This document shows, one piece after another, positions 1 through 10,267 of a stretch of DNA of 64,000 bases; within the stretch, counting starts at the first letter, position 1; the number at the start of each line of letters is the position of its first letter. The stretch lies in NCBI GenBank assembly GCA_900323505.1, contig OOIN01000001.1, positions 1,550,001-1,614,000 on the forward strand. The letters run 5' to 3'. Below the pieces are notes generated by a model. The model was not told where the DNA came from and searched no databases. It saw only the letters and a list, made by a program, of their open reading frames with translations. This DNA comes from Ustilago trichophora. Taxonomy: Eukaryota > Basidiomycota > Ustilaginomycetes > Ustilaginales > Ustilaginaceae. Both the position numbers and the translations under genes were made by a program.

Positions 1-3000
1 GGCGTTTTTCAGCTTCATTGCCACGAAGAGCCTCGGGAGCGAGCATTCCTGCCAGTGTGTCCGCGACGGACATCGATGGCGCATCAGTGATGAGCCGCAT
101 CCCTCCTCGCAGCTGGAGCTCGGAGCGCGGCATCCCATCTCCTCCACCCAACTCGGAGTGGGACGCCAAGTCGATCATCAGCCGTCCGGCATCGCGAGCA
201 ACGACTCACATGGGCATCCCTGGTCGTGCTCCTGCCCAGAATTTCCGAATGCTGGGCGATCCAGGCTCGACTCAGGCTACACCACGCCCTGTGATGGTCA
301 AGAACGAGCCCAGCTATGGTTCGCTCGACATGGAAGCTGAGATCCGCAGGAGACGAGCACAGCAGCGAGTAGCCAGCGGTGCATCGGTCCCCGCTGCTCA
401 GGCTGGAGGATGGTACACACCCAAGGTGGCGCAGGTCTCGGAAGGAGGCACTCAAGTGTCGTCGTCCTCTGTTACAGCCGAGGGGCCCAACGTCGACAAG
501 CCGGTTCCACCGACGCCCAGTGTTCGATGGGCAGTTGGTGATATTGTGCAGGAACCCAAGGCTGGTGATGCTGCGACTGCGGAAAAGACGCCCGATGGTC
601 TTGGTCTGTCGATGTCGGCAGCTGCAATGGGCGAGGCCAAGTTTGCTGGGCCGCCACCGACGCCCGGCGTGGGTTACGTTTCGTCTGCTGCGAGCGCCTC
701 AGGTGGATCTGCTCTCGGTACGCCCAATGGCGAGCTGGCAACGATCTTGCAAGCCCTCAAACAAAGTGAACTGGCACGTCAGACGCAGCTGCAACAGCAG
801 ACCGAGATTTCGAGGTATCTCAACGAGCTCAACGCCTGGCTCGAGAGGGATGTCGTCGATCGTTCGAAAGAATGGCGCACTCTCGCCAGCGGTGTCACGC
901 AACTGCACGACGAGCTCAAGGCGCTGAAGGAGGGTCGGGTGCCTATCGCTGGATCGACAGTGTCTGCTGTGTCCAATGATGCGACTAAGCCAGTTGCTCC
1001 TGTGGTGAGTGTTTCGGATGCATCGGAACCAGTCGTTCCCAACCCACACGCTGGACAGGTGCAGCCGCCATCGCTGCTTCGACCAGGCACTACTGGTGCC
1101 GTACCCGCTGTCACTGAGAGAGGCCATCTCGCTCCCATCCCGTACGGTGGCGCTAAGGTTACCACCATGGGTGATCCCACCAATGCACCTGCCTCCCCAA
1201 CCGCTGCCGGTAGACGCAAACCAGCAGGCACACGCAAGTGGAACGAGCGACGAAGCGAGTCGCCTTCGGCCAACAATGGCGACAACTCGTGGTACAAGCC
1301 CGATGACACGGAAGGGGGAGTCAAGAGCAGCTTCAAGTCGAAAGCGGCCAAGGCGGCTGCTGCGGCGAGTGGAGCTCTATTGATCCGCCAGGCTTTGCGA
1401 GAGTGGGAGCGATTCAAGGTGATGCAACGCGCCGCTGGAAAGCCGGAGGATCCTCTGCCTGCTGAAGCGACGGGCAATCCTGCGATCGACAGCCAGTTGC
1501 CGCTCCCTGCTCCCATGCTGCAGCAGCTCAAGGACGCTGCCGATGCCGAGGATAACTTGCGCATCGCTGATCTCATCCGACAGAGCGCCGAAGCAGGATA
1601 TGGCACACAGGCGATCATCGAGCTCACCAAGTACGTCGAGAGCAAAGCACCCGAGCCGGAAAGTGACGATGAAGACGATTCACCACTAGATGGCGATACG
1701 CTCATGCCTACGCCTTCGCCGCATCGAACACGATTCGCGCTGGAGGACGAACCGGAGGAGCCCAAGTCTGACGATGATGGTGTTATCAAGATGGCTACGC
1801 CTGTTCCTGCGCGTGTGGCTGCCAAGGAGAAGGCCAAGGAGGTGGTGGTGAGGGATGCCGAGGAGGAAGTGGAGTCTGGCAGCGGCCCTACTACGGCTGC
1901 TCTTGCTCTTGCTGTTGAAGAAATTCTGAAGCATCTCTTGTCGACCAAGGAGGAAGCGAAGAAGAAGCAGACCGAGGCGGAACTTCGTGAAGCTGAACGC
2001 AAAGCTGCCGAAGAAGAGCGCGAAAAGTCTCTTTTGTCGTCCAAAGAACGCGAAAAGGCCGAACTCGTCGATCTGCTCTATTCTCGTATTGCCGCGGACA
2101 AAGCAGCCGAAGAAGCCAAGCAAAAGGAGCTCGACCCCAAGTCTGCCATCGAATCCCTCGTTGCAGCGATCAACGCGCAAAAGGAGACCGAGATCAAATC
2201 CGCGGCGGCAGCCGATGCCGCTCTCCGCCAGATGACGTCGGAACTGCTTAAATCCACCTCGGAGCAGAACCACAAACTCGTCCAAGCCGTCAACGAAGCA
2301 AGCCGCGACATGCTGAGGAACAACGTCCAGATGCACGCCGAAGAGTTTAAACGCTTGCTGCACAAGGAGGTCAGTGGAATGTTTGAAGACGTGGGCAAGA
2401 TTAGGGAGGCCAAACGCCACTTGGAATTTGAAATTGCCGATCTGTGGAGTATCAAGTCGAGGCATTTGCAGAATAGTGTAGGGATGCCGATTACGTATAA
2501 CGTTCCTGGAGCTTTCCCTGCTACACCGCAGATGGGTCATGGTGGTGGTGGTGGAGGAGGGGGAGTGCCAATGTCGATGCCGATGCCTATGGCTATGCCG
2601 ATGCCACAGATTACGCATATACACAGCTCGCCCATGCCTATGCCTATGCATCATCCACCGGCACACATCTCTCCCATCCCTGCACCAGCCCAACCCGCAT
2701 CAGCAGGTATCGACAGCCTGAAAGCTCAGAAGAAAGCTGTAAAAGCTGCTCTCAAACAGGCCGTTGCCGAATCGCAACCTCCTGCCCCAGCTCCAGCTCC
2801 AGCTCCAGCTCCAGCTCCAGCTCCAGCTCCAGCAACAGTGACTCCGGCCCCAGCACCAGCACCAGCACCTGCACCAGCAGCAACAGCTTCTCCAGCAGCA
2901 GCAGTAGCCGCAACCGTAGCACAAGGATTCTTAGGAAAACGAAAAGACGTCTTAAACCCGTTTTCTATCAACTTTGGTCCTAGAGCTCCTGCTGGAAAGT

Positions 3001-3002
3001 AA
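1..3002 (+). CDS. Large low-complexity coiled-coil protein (5' partial)
   Basis: The reading frame is open to the left edge of the window, so the true start lies outside it. About 1000 residues are visible, ending at TAA 3000-3002. No enzymatic domain is recognised. Visible in order are a Ser/Pro-rich N-terminal part, a short predicted coiled coil (about nt 730-950), a helical segment with a GALLIRQALREWERF stretch (about nt 1370-1420), an acidic patch near nt 1660-1760, and a long Lys/Glu/Ala coiled coil (about nt 1900-2450). These are followed by a Gly run, a Met-Pro/His-rich patch (nt 2565-2690) and an Ala-Pro dipeptide tract encoded by CCAGCT hexamers (nt 2782-2880). It ends with a short basic tail. 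A cytoskeletal or scaffold role is possible from the coiled coils, but this is inference. Codon use matches the neighbouring genes. Confidence 0.8.
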   Translation, partial: RFSASLPRRASGASIPASVSATDIDGASVMSRIPPRSWSSERGIPSPPPNSEWDAKSIISRPASRATTHMGIPGRAPAQNFRMLGDPGSTQATPRPVMVKNEPSYGSLDMEAEIRRRRAQQRVASGASVPAAQAGGWYTPKVAQVSEGGTQVSSSSVTAEGPNVDKPVPPTPSVRWAVGDIVQEPKAGDAATAEKTPDGLGLSMSAAAMGEAKFAGPPPTPGVGYVSSAASASGGSALGTPNGELATILQALKQSELARQTQLQQQTEISRYLNELNAWLERDVVDRSKEWRTLASGVTQLHDELKALKEGRVPIAGSTVSAVSNDATKPVAPVVSVSDASEPVVPNPHAGQVQPPSLLRPGTTGAVPAVTERGHLAPIPYGGAKVTTMGDPTNAPASPTAAGRRKPAGTRKWNERRSESPSANNGDNSWYKPDDTEGGVKSSFKSKAAKAAAAASGALLIRQALREWERFKVMQRAAGKPEDPLPAEATGNPAIDSQLPLPAPMLQQLKDAADAEDNLRIADLIRQSAEAGYGTQAIIELTKYVESKAPEPESDDEDDSPLDGDTLMPTPSPHRTRFALEDEPEEPKSDDDGVIKMATPVPARVAAKEKAKEVVVRDAEEEVESGSGPTTAALALAVEEILKHLLSTKEEAKKKQTEAELREAERKAAEEEREKSLLSSKEREKAELVDLLYSRIAADKAAEEAKQKELDPKSAIESLVAAINAQKETEIKSAAAADAALRQMTSELLKSTSEQNHKLVQAVNEASRDMLRNNVQMHAEEFKRLLHKEVSGMFEDVGKIREAKRHLEFEIADLWSIKSRHLQNSVGMPITYNVPGAFPATPQMGHGGGGGGGGVPMSMPMPMAMPMPQITHIHSSPMPMPMHHPPAHISPIPAPAQPASAGIDSLKAQKKAVKAALKQAVAESQPPAPAPAPAPAPAPAPAPATVTPAPAPAPAPAPAATASPAAAVAATVAQGFLGKRKDVLNPFSINFGPRAPAGK
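2782..2832 (+). repeat. CCAGCT hexanucleotide repeat in coding sequence
   Basis: Tandem CCAGCT units encode a Pro-Ala tract. A looser Pro-Ala stretch continues to about 2880. Such an array can change in unit number without shifting the frame. Confidence 0.9.
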
Positions 3003-3416
3003 TTTGCCCCCATCACACACGCTGAATGCTAAGCTTGAGTTTTCACTTGGATCCTTGCAAAACGTTTATCTTGTACAATACCCTTTCCTTTAGATGCCCC
3101 CGATCGATAGTCGAATGATAAAAGCGCTTGATTAGTCAATGTTGGGTCGTGAAAAACTACCAACCCATCCTCAAACTCGCTCGCAAACCCAAAGTACAAG
3201 ACTTGCTCCCGAGCAAGAGCCCAAGCGACTCTACAGTCATCCGATCACAAAACTCCCAAGACGCTGCATCAACATATCCTCACATCTCAACGCCGCTCTC
3301 ACAACCCCAACCAATCCAGGCTAACGTCGCAAATGTGAGAGCGAGAGAGAAGGTCAAAAACGGGAACAAAAGAGGAATATTTTTTTCTTTTTTTTTTAAA
3401 AAAAAAAGGTAGTACA
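3003..3416. other. Intergenic, 3' flank of partial gene
   Basis: No supported gene. It contains the probable 3' UTR of the upstream gene and a T-rich then A-rich run at about 3380-3408, directly before the transposon. Confidence 0.6.
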
Positions 3417-3418
3417 TA

Positions 3419-3467
3419 ACGTAATTACAGTAGTTCCGACACATATGTAGTTCCGACGCGTTTTCGA
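3419..3467 (+). repeat. Left terminal inverted repeat of the pogo-like element
   Basis: 49 bp, starting ACGTAATTACAGTAGTTCC. It pairs with 5625-5673. Its two differences from the right arm are CpG versus CpA and CpG versus TpG. Confidence 0.93.
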
Positions 3468-3686
3468 ATGTGAGATTAATTCAACACGTGATGGTAGTGG
3501 CCTGCATGATCGTGAGCACATTGTTTGTTCCTTGCATGAGCCCCACCATCCCAAGTTCTCAGACCCCATCTCCACCATTGCCGTTCCATCATCAACTGCT
3601 TACAACAACCTTTTGACACCATCACTCAGCAATATCAACCACTGTTATGCCACGCAACCCTCTGTCGCCCTCTGTCGAAACGGTCT

Positions 3687-5498
3687 GTGACGTATCGAGC
3701 TGCAACGGCAAGCAAGCGAGACCAGCGTGAGGGACACTTGCAGCTGGCCATCAGTGAGCTTGAGCAGGGCCAGCACGACAGCATTCGCAAAGCAGCGGCT
3801 GCCCACAATGTCTTGGAATTGACGCTACGCCACCAGATGTTGGGCCGGCAGAACAAAAAGGCCGCCAATGAAGCTCAACAGGCACTTACATGTGCCGCCG
3901 AGAACGCTGTCATCACACACATCCAGCGTTGTGCCTGCAGCGGCTTCCCTCTGATGCCCGCCGTTGTGATGCAGTATGCAAACGCCGTGTCTTGGCCTTT
4001 GCCTGCCGGCGGCACGCTGGTTAAGCTCAGCCATGCATGGCTGCAGTCGTTCCTGCTTCGGCATCCTGAAATCAAGTCTCATTGGTCTCGATGCCTCAAC
4101 AATGCACGGCTCACAGGCACAGACGAGGCCGGCATTTGACAATGGTTCACTCAATTGGCTGCCATACTGCGCGAATATAATGTCTCATCAACAAACATAT
4201 ACAACATGGATGAAACAGGGTTCATGTTTGGTGTCGGCAGCAGAGAGCGAGTGGTTGTGCCTTCCGGTGATCAAGCTGCATCCTTCAAGGCTCAGCCAGG
4301 CAACCGGGAATCTGCAACTGTGATTGAGTGCATCGGAAGTGCTGGTCAGGTACTTCCGCCCCTTGTCATTACCAAAGGCCGTGTTCATACAGTCGGAGAA
4401 CAGCGGCAAATGGAGGATGTTCCGGCCACATGGCGATTTGCCAAGTCAAACAACGGCTGGACCAACAACGAGCTTGCCATCCAATGGGTCGAAACCATCT
4501 TCGACCCCTCCACTACGCCATCGCCACCATCAGCATGGCGCCTTCTCATACTGGACGGTCACGGCTCTCACACCAGCGTTGAGTTCTGCAATGCACTGTG
4601 GTCTCGACACATAATACCATTCCTCTTTCCGCCCCATGCAACACATGTGATGCAGCCGCTGGATGTCTCGATCTTTCGGCCTTTGAAAGGCCGGTATCAG
4701 CATGCCGTTAATGAAGCTGCACAGCAGGTGGTCACAATTGACAAGGCGCTCTTCGCCACATTCTATGCACAGGCTCGGGAACAGGTCCTGACACAGTCTG
4801 CTGTGCGTAAGGCATTTGTGGACTCCGGAATTACCATGAGCCCAAGTCTGGACAAGGTTATTGCTCGGCTTCCAGGCCATTGCACGCCCGTTCCTCAAGA
4901 AACACAAACCCCGCTGCAGGAAGTCGCCGTTCCTGCATCGGATGCAGCCATGAACGCCACGCTGGATGCATTCAGGAACGAACCGGATATCCGGAGAGCC
5001 CGACGTCTCAAGAGGGCCGTGCTACAAGCAAACGAGCAAGCACATGCATCAATTGCGATCCTGGAGGCCGAAAACATGGTACTTCATGTCCAAGAGGATC
5101 ACAGCAAGAAATTGGCTCAAAAGGTACGTCGTGTCAAGGCAAAGGGTGATCAGCGAGTGCTGTTGAAGGATGTCATGATCACTCGAGAGCATGCAGAACG
5201 AGAGTTGGTGACAAAGGGCATAGGAAGCTCATCACAGTCGAAGGGGAAGGGCAGGCAGGTGGATACGGAGGTTGTACCTCCATCAGCTGCGGCTGCTGCT
5301 GATCGCGACGAAGCAGGTATTGATGGTGACGAGGCTCTTTTGTCATCATCAAGCACGCTCACAACACCATCCATGCAGAATCTGGATGATGAGCTCAGTG
5401 AAAGTGAGCCTCTGTCGGCCATCAGAGATGACGAGGAAGAACCCTTTGGCTTCTTCGAACTGCTTCCTGTTGCTGGCCCATCTCGCAGGCACACATGA
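3687..5498 (+). pseudogene. pogo/Fot1-like transposase, interrupted by an in-frame stop
   Basis: One reading frame runs from upstream of 3687 to the TGA at 4137-4139 and resumes in the same frame to the stop at 5496-5498. The first part (about 150 residues) has a Psq-like helix-turn-helix followed by a CENP-B-type DNA-binding region. The second part (about 450 residues) is the DDE endonuclease. It shows YNMDETGF (first Asp near nt 4210), LILDGHGSH, and THVMQPLDVSIF, with 35 residues between the second and third Asp (DD35D). A charged, Ser-rich tail follows. The single TGA lies where the family normally reads straight through. The nearest upstream ATG (3647) is in another frame, so the start is uncertain: a second frameshift, a small intron, or a start further upstream are all possible. 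The codon at 3687 is GTG and is used only as a position marker. Confidence 0.9.
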
Positions 5499-5624
5499 CT
5501 TCAGCCTCTTCAGTATGTACCATAGCATCTCATGTACGCGCAATCCAAGTCTCATGTTGTTTGCACCTCATAACAGCCGTGCTCATCATCACGATGTGTA
5601 CTACCATCAGATTTGATTTCATAC

Positions 5625-5673
5625 TCAAAAACGCGTCGGAACTACATATGCGTCGGAACTACTGTAATTACGT
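5625..5673 (-). repeat. Right terminal inverted repeat of the pogo-like element
   Basis: Reverse complement of the left repeat at 47 of 49 positions. The outer TA at 5674-5675 matches the TA at 3417-3418. Confidence 0.93.
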
Positions 5674-5675
5674 TA

Positions 5676-6055
5676 GTGTGAAATAAAATCAAATGGTCGC
5701 AGACGGACGTGATACAGTGTGTGTATGACTAGTCTATAGCTTGAGAGTTGAGGGATTGCAAGAGAATTGATGGTACAATGCGTTACGTTTCAGGCTGCTG
5801 CAAGACTGGTGTCTCTAGGGAGAGCGGCTCGTTTTTTGGTGGTTGCTGCTGAGAATGGATGCTGTTCTCGACCACGGCTCGATAGAAAAGTATTTGACTG
5901 TTTTGGTGCCAACGTGAGATGCTGCGCTACGATAGAAGGAGGTCGCTAGAGGTTTGTGTCGCTGCGTGCTCGGCACATTGAAAAAGCGGTCGCACTACTG
6001 CAGACGGTGCGATGCTGGGCTCGCTGGAGAACGACAGGTTGTGTTGAGACTGTAC
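5676..6055. other. Intergenic between transposon and homeobox gene 3' end
   Basis: About 380 bp. No supported gene. It probably contains the 3' UTR of the minus-strand homeobox gene. Confidence 0.6.
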
Positions 6056-8200
6056 CTATTCGTTGGGTCCAGGACTGTTGCTGTCATCCCTGAAAGCAGC
6101 CTTGACCTGTGCGGCTGTCGACCCACCCGGGCTTCCGTTTGCACCCGTTGGCAGCAGAATCCTCCTCCTTGCGTTAATAAACCAATTGGAAACCTGCGAC
6201 AGCGTGAGACCCGTCATACTGCACAACGATCGCTTTTCGTCCTCCGTAGGATAAGGGTGACTAGCGTGCTCCAACAACCACGACTTGAGCAAATCGGTAA
6301 CAGGTTTGGGCAGCTTGCCACGACGACGCGGCGGAGGAGCGATACCTGCCGATGGACCAGGTGGCACATGGGTGTTGGGGATAGGCATGGGTCGACCCAT
6401 ACCTCCGGCTCTCATGTGCATTTCGCGAGGATCGTGTGGCATGTAATCGCCGGGACCGTAGGGGCTTGCTGCATATGGAACGCGCGAGTCGTGGTGTCGT
6501 GCTGCTCCTGGGTGTGGGTGCGGTTGCATAGGCGCCATACCGGGGGAAGGGATGGGGAGCGGGCCAGCGCCGTTGGTTGGCTTGACCGGCATTCCCGCTG
6601 GAGGATAGGATCCAGCATGAGGTGATCCGTAAGGGTCGTAGTAGATATCCGAGTATCGACCCTTGCCACCACTTGCAGGAACAGCAGAGCCGAGCGGACC
6701 GTGGTAGTACTCGTCCATCTCCGGGTCCTGGATGCGTTCGCGGGCAAAGTACAAGCGGCGATCCGGATAGAATGGTTCCGAGTACGCATGTGGTTCCGGG
6801 GTCGGGCTCATACGTTCGGCGTGAGAAGCTTCCAGCGGTGGCGTGTATCGACCAGAGCTGCGCGAGGGTGCCGGCGCTGGGTAGCGCGAGGGAGGAGCGG
6901 CACGAGACGAGAGCGGTGGCAATACTGGGCGTGCATCCGACGCAAATGGGGGCGGCGATTGCGGACGTCGCATGTACGAGGCATGCGGAGCGCTACGTGC
7001 GTAAGGGTCCTGCGATGGTGGCGGTTGTGTAGGTGCAAGTGCTTGGCGAGGGGCGTAGGAAGGCGAACGTGGCGAGGGTCCAGGGCTGTAGCGATCAGAT
7101 CTGCGCGAGACAGGGTAGGCATGTCCAGACGGTGTGGCGGCTGATTCGTATCCACGGTGGTAGGCAGTTCGCGATGTGGAAGGCGAAGCAGGGTGGGCAT
7201 GGCGTGGAGAGTAGCGCGGATCGTCCATGCGCTGGTCAACGTAGCGGCCCGAATATGCTGCATCACGCGAGTAGGAACCAGGGTAGGCACGCTCTGGAGA
7301 CTCGGCGCGGTCTCTTCTGTAGTAAGCACTTTCGGGATAGCCGGCGCGAGAAGAGTAATCTGCAGGAGCCCAAGCGGTTCCGTTTCTGTCGACACGGTCT
7401 GGCATGGGACGCCTGGCTCCTACATCAGAGGAGATGCTGAGCTTGCGCTTAAGTCCCGAACCCCCGGGTGGCGAAAGTTCGCGAGGGTCGCGGTAAGCAG
7501 CTTCGCGGTACGAGGCTCTTGGACTGCTGGCGTATTCGCGAGCATAAGCTGAGGAAGGAGCACCACCAGGAGCACCAGGTCCAGATGTGGAGACTGCAGC
7601 ACCCGGTGGTGGTAGTGGTGGCAGACCAGGTCGGCGGCCGGCAGCACGTGGACTGCCACGATCTGACTGCATATCCCACTCTGCTGAATGGTTCGAGATC
7701 CTGCCAGCTGGAGAGGCGGGTCGGCGCAGAGAGGGCAGTGGCGACGCACCGCGGCGTCCTCCCAGGTCTACTTTGTCAGAGGGATTCATCAGAGCAGAAG
7801 AAGGATGTGCTGCCCACTCGGTTCGAAGCGGGAGGCGGTGTTCTGGCTTGGGAATGTCGAGCGCAGCGATTGGTGGGAGGTGATCGACGTCGAGGGAGGA
7901 CGAAGGCTGGAAGGTGGCAGCCGTGCTGACGGAACGATGGCCAAAGCTAGACACGGAGCTGCGGTCGAACGAGTGTTCGGAGGAGCGAGTGGAGGCAGCA
8001 AAGGGCGAGCTGTGTCGATCGTCGGAAGAAGGGTGAGGGCCTGGCGTGCTGAGGATGGAGCTGATGCGAGGCGAGCGATCTGCTGCTGTGATGGGATTGC
8101 TTCTCAGGTGAGGGGTGTTTGTGATGCTGGGCAGACGAGGAGAAGCCTGCTGCTGTTCGCGAACGCTACTGATGGGCCTGGATGTGAGCGAGCTGACCAT
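6056..8200 (-). CDS. TALE-class homeodomain transcription factor
   Basis: 714 residues from the first in-frame ATG (8198-8200). The frame is open further upstream but has no ATG. Most of the protein is Ser/Pro/Arg/Tyr-rich low complexity, with many RYSP-, PPS- and SSR-type motifs. Near the C-terminus (about residues 625-686) is a homeodomain with an HPYP three-residue extension between helices 1 and 2 and the recognition-helix signature WFINARRR. These place it in the TALE class (TGIF/MEIS/Cup9-like). Basic residues flank it on the N-terminal side. The function is sequence-specific DNA binding in the nucleus, probably developmental or morphogenetic regulation. Target genes cannot be inferred. 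It is not the bE/bW mating-type pair, since no partner gene is adjacent. The gene faces a 9-kb gene-free upstream region, which may hold a large control region (inference). Confidence 0.88.
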   Translation of the reverse strand: MVSSLTSRPISSVREQQQASPRLPSITNTPHLRSNPITAADRSPRISSILSTPGPHPSSDDRHSSPFAASTRSSEHSFDRSSVSSFGHRSVSTAATFQPSSSLDVDHLPPIAALDIPKPEHRLPLRTEWAAHPSSALMNPSDKVDLGGRRGASPLPSLRRPASPAGRISNHSAEWDMQSDRGSPRAAGRRPGLPPLPPPGAAVSTSGPGAPGGAPSSAYAREYASSPRASYREAAYRDPRELSPPGGSGLKRKLSISSDVGARRPMPDRVDRNGTAWAPADYSSRAGYPESAYYRRDRAESPERAYPGSYSRDAAYSGRYVDQRMDDPRYSPRHAHPASPSTSRTAYHRGYESAATPSGHAYPVSRRSDRYSPGPSPRSPSYAPRQALAPTQPPPSQDPYARSAPHASYMRRPQSPPPFASDARPVLPPLSSRAAPPSRYPAPAPSRSSGRYTPPLEASHAERMSPTPEPHAYSEPFYPDRRLYFARERIQDPEMDEYYHGPLGSAVPASGGKGRYSDIYYDPYGSPHAGSYPPAGMPVKPTNGAGPLPIPSPGMAPMQPHPHPGAARHHDSRVPYAASPYGPGDYMPHDPREMHMRAGGMGRPMPIPNTHVPPGPSAGIAPPPRRRGKLPKPVTDLLKSWLLEHASHPYPTEDEKRSLCSMTGLTLSQVSNWFINARRRILLPTGANGSPGGSTAAQVKAAFRDDSNSPGPNE

Positions 8201-8593
8201 ATTGCAACCGGCGATGCCGGAGTGTTGGAGGCTGAAACGACGCAAAAGGTGGTTGGCTGGCAAAGTCGAGGTGAGAAGGCGAAGTTGGAGGAAGGTGGTG
8301 ATCCAAGGTTGGTTGTATCGCGAGTGCTCTGCTGTCGATGGCAACAAGCTGAGGGTGGCGCAGAGTTGCAAGGATGGTGGTAGTTTGAAAAGGAGAAAGC
8401 AGCCAGTGCAAACGAGAAAGGATGTGCCAAAGAAAAGGAGATGCGTGTGTGTGGGATGTGGGATGGGTCGGCGACAAGGCGGATGGAGTTTCGAGAGATG
8501 CCGAATAGAATGCGGGTCTACCCTGTATGAGAGAGCAAATGACTGTGTCCAGACGAGTCAAAGTCAACAAGCAGAGGCCAAAGATGGATGAAC

Positions 8594-8617
8594 GGATGGA
8601 TGGATGGATGGATGGAT
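8594..8617. repeat. (GGAT)n microsatellite
   Basis: About six GGAT units in the leader of the homeobox gene. Confidence 0.9.
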
Positions 8618-8715
8618 GAGTGAGGGGGGGGACCGAATCTGCGGTGAGGTACCAAGTGGCAGCGGAGGTCGAAAATGGGGCAAGCGGTGATGGAAATGAG
8701 GAACCAAGTATCGAA

Positions 8716-8888
8716 AGAGAGAGAAAGAGAGAGATAGGTAGAAGGTCAAGAAAAGAGAGAGAGAGAGAGCGAGAGAGGGAGGCGAAGGCGTAGTGTTGGG
8801 TGACAGGCAGACCAGGCAGTCAGGCTGAGCTGAGTTTAGAGCGAAGAGAGGGGACGGAGAAAAGAGACAGGCGTCGGCGGCGGAGTCA

Positions 8889-8922
<34 letters not shown>

Positions 8923-9010
8923 CAGCTGCGTGGTGGGATGTGTGACGGAGAAGGAAGATGAAGAAGAAGAAGAAGAATTAGACACGAAGAGAGAGGAGGA
9001 GTCAAAAGAG
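8716..9010. repeat. GA-rich purine tract with GAGAGT repeats
   Basis: Imperfect GA/GAGAA runs, a GAGAGT hexamer array (about 8890-8922) and GAAGAA runs, almost pure purine on the + strand. Read from the homeobox gene this is a CT-rich tract, a common fungal promoter or leader feature. Confidence 0.8.
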
Positions 9011-10178
9011 AGAAAGAGAGGGCACAACGGAAGCGAGCGGCGTTGAGTTGAGCGTTTGTGGCTGGCTGCTGTCAAAACCAAAGACAAGGTGTGCCTGTCT
9101 GTCCTTCCTGCGATTTACGACACAGATGTCACGCTCCACCCAGAACTTTTCAGAGAGAGACGGAGAGAGAGGGAAAGCGAAAGAGCGAGAGAGAGAGAGT
9201 GAGGGATGAAACTCAGAAAACTCAGCGGAGTGTCAAAGGGCCAAGACGAAAAGCCAAGCCAAACGCAGAGAACAGCCATCCCGCCTCGGCTTCAATTCTG
9301 AGGCAATTTTCGTATTTTTATTTTGCGGTCAGACGCGATCCAAAGCAGAGGAAATCCGCAAACAAGCCACGTCGTATGACAGTGCCGAACACAGCTCAGC
9401 TCACAAACGTCTCTCACACCGACACACGAGCACAACAATTTCATCTTTAACAGGACAGGGCGGTGAGAGGGAGAGTGTCACTAGAAAGCGAGCCAGAAAC
9501 AGGAACTAATCGGCCCACTATCCAGCAAAGCAGCTTAAGCACCAGCGATGGGTACAGCTCAGCTGCCAACACAGAGAGAAGGCGAGAGGGACAGCTGAAC
9601 GGTAGATTGAAAGACCGACCGCGTGCTCATCCTGCTACCTGCACACAGAGGTGACAGCAGAGTGACAGACATGATTGCTCAATGCGGCCACACCGGCATT
9701 TATCGACTAAACGAGTGGCACCTGTCCACCGTCGAGGCGATCGAACAAAAGAAGATAAAATCCAAAAAAGGGGAGGGGACAAAAGGCACAGCACACCAAA
9801 GCCGAGCCAACGCAGTAAAAAAAAAAAAAAAAAAAAAGAAAGCAAAACAGCGCTTGTTCAAATTTTGAGTGTGGGTCTCACCAGAAAGGAGCAGCATCAA
9901 CACCACGATGCTCCGGGTCGAAGGAAGCGGAAGAGCCGATTTCGGCACCTGAGCAGTCACGATGGTCAACCAGCCAGCCCAATTTCTGATTTTAGAGAAA
10001 ATTGAGGACAGCTGGCTCGGCAAAGACGGAGCAGCCCGCACGACAGCTCGCAGCTTTGACAGATTCGGTACCGTACCTGTCTTTGATCCCTCAACCTGGT
10101 TCGATGCATGGTCGGTCGGAGATGAAGAGGAAAATAAAACAAATTCACAATAACGACGTTCTGTACAGTACTGTATCT

Positions 10179-10180
<2 letters not shown>

Positions 10181-10267
<87 letters not shown>
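10181..10267. repeat. Compound (TG)19-(T)49 microsatellite
   Basis: About 19 TG units run directly into 49 T. The same arrangement recurs at 12538-12570 and, in reverse orientation, at 52690-52722. Confidence 0.95.

Larger units (their letters stand above)
3419..5673 (+). mobile_element. pogo/Fot1-type DNA transposon (Tc1/mariner superfamily), nearly complete
   Basis: A 2255-bp element is bounded by inverted repeats at 3419-3467 and 5625-5673 that match at 47 of 49 positions, with a TA dinucleotide on each outer side (3417-3418 and 5674-5675). Each arm carries the decamer TAGTTCCGAC twice. The interior encodes a pogo/Fot1-like transposase in the + direction. TA target duplication and DD35D chemistry are established for this family. 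An alternative outer boundary is the TA directly before CAGT (3426-3427 and 5665-5666), which gives an element of 3428-5664 inserted in a palindromic site. The transposase is interrupted, so the copy is probably non-autonomous. Confidence 0.93.

Noticed and set aside
779..2044. 421-residue minus-strand frame within the first gene
   Set aside because: Ser-rich antisense shadow of the + strand coiled-coil gene.
6056..8200. Mating-type bE/bW homeodomain locus
   Set aside because: Only one homeodomain gene, no divergent partner, and the TALE factor has its domain at the C-terminus.
10181..10267. Possible telomere-like or CRISPR-like repeat
   Set aside because: Plain TG and T microsatellite without spacers or a telomeric unit.
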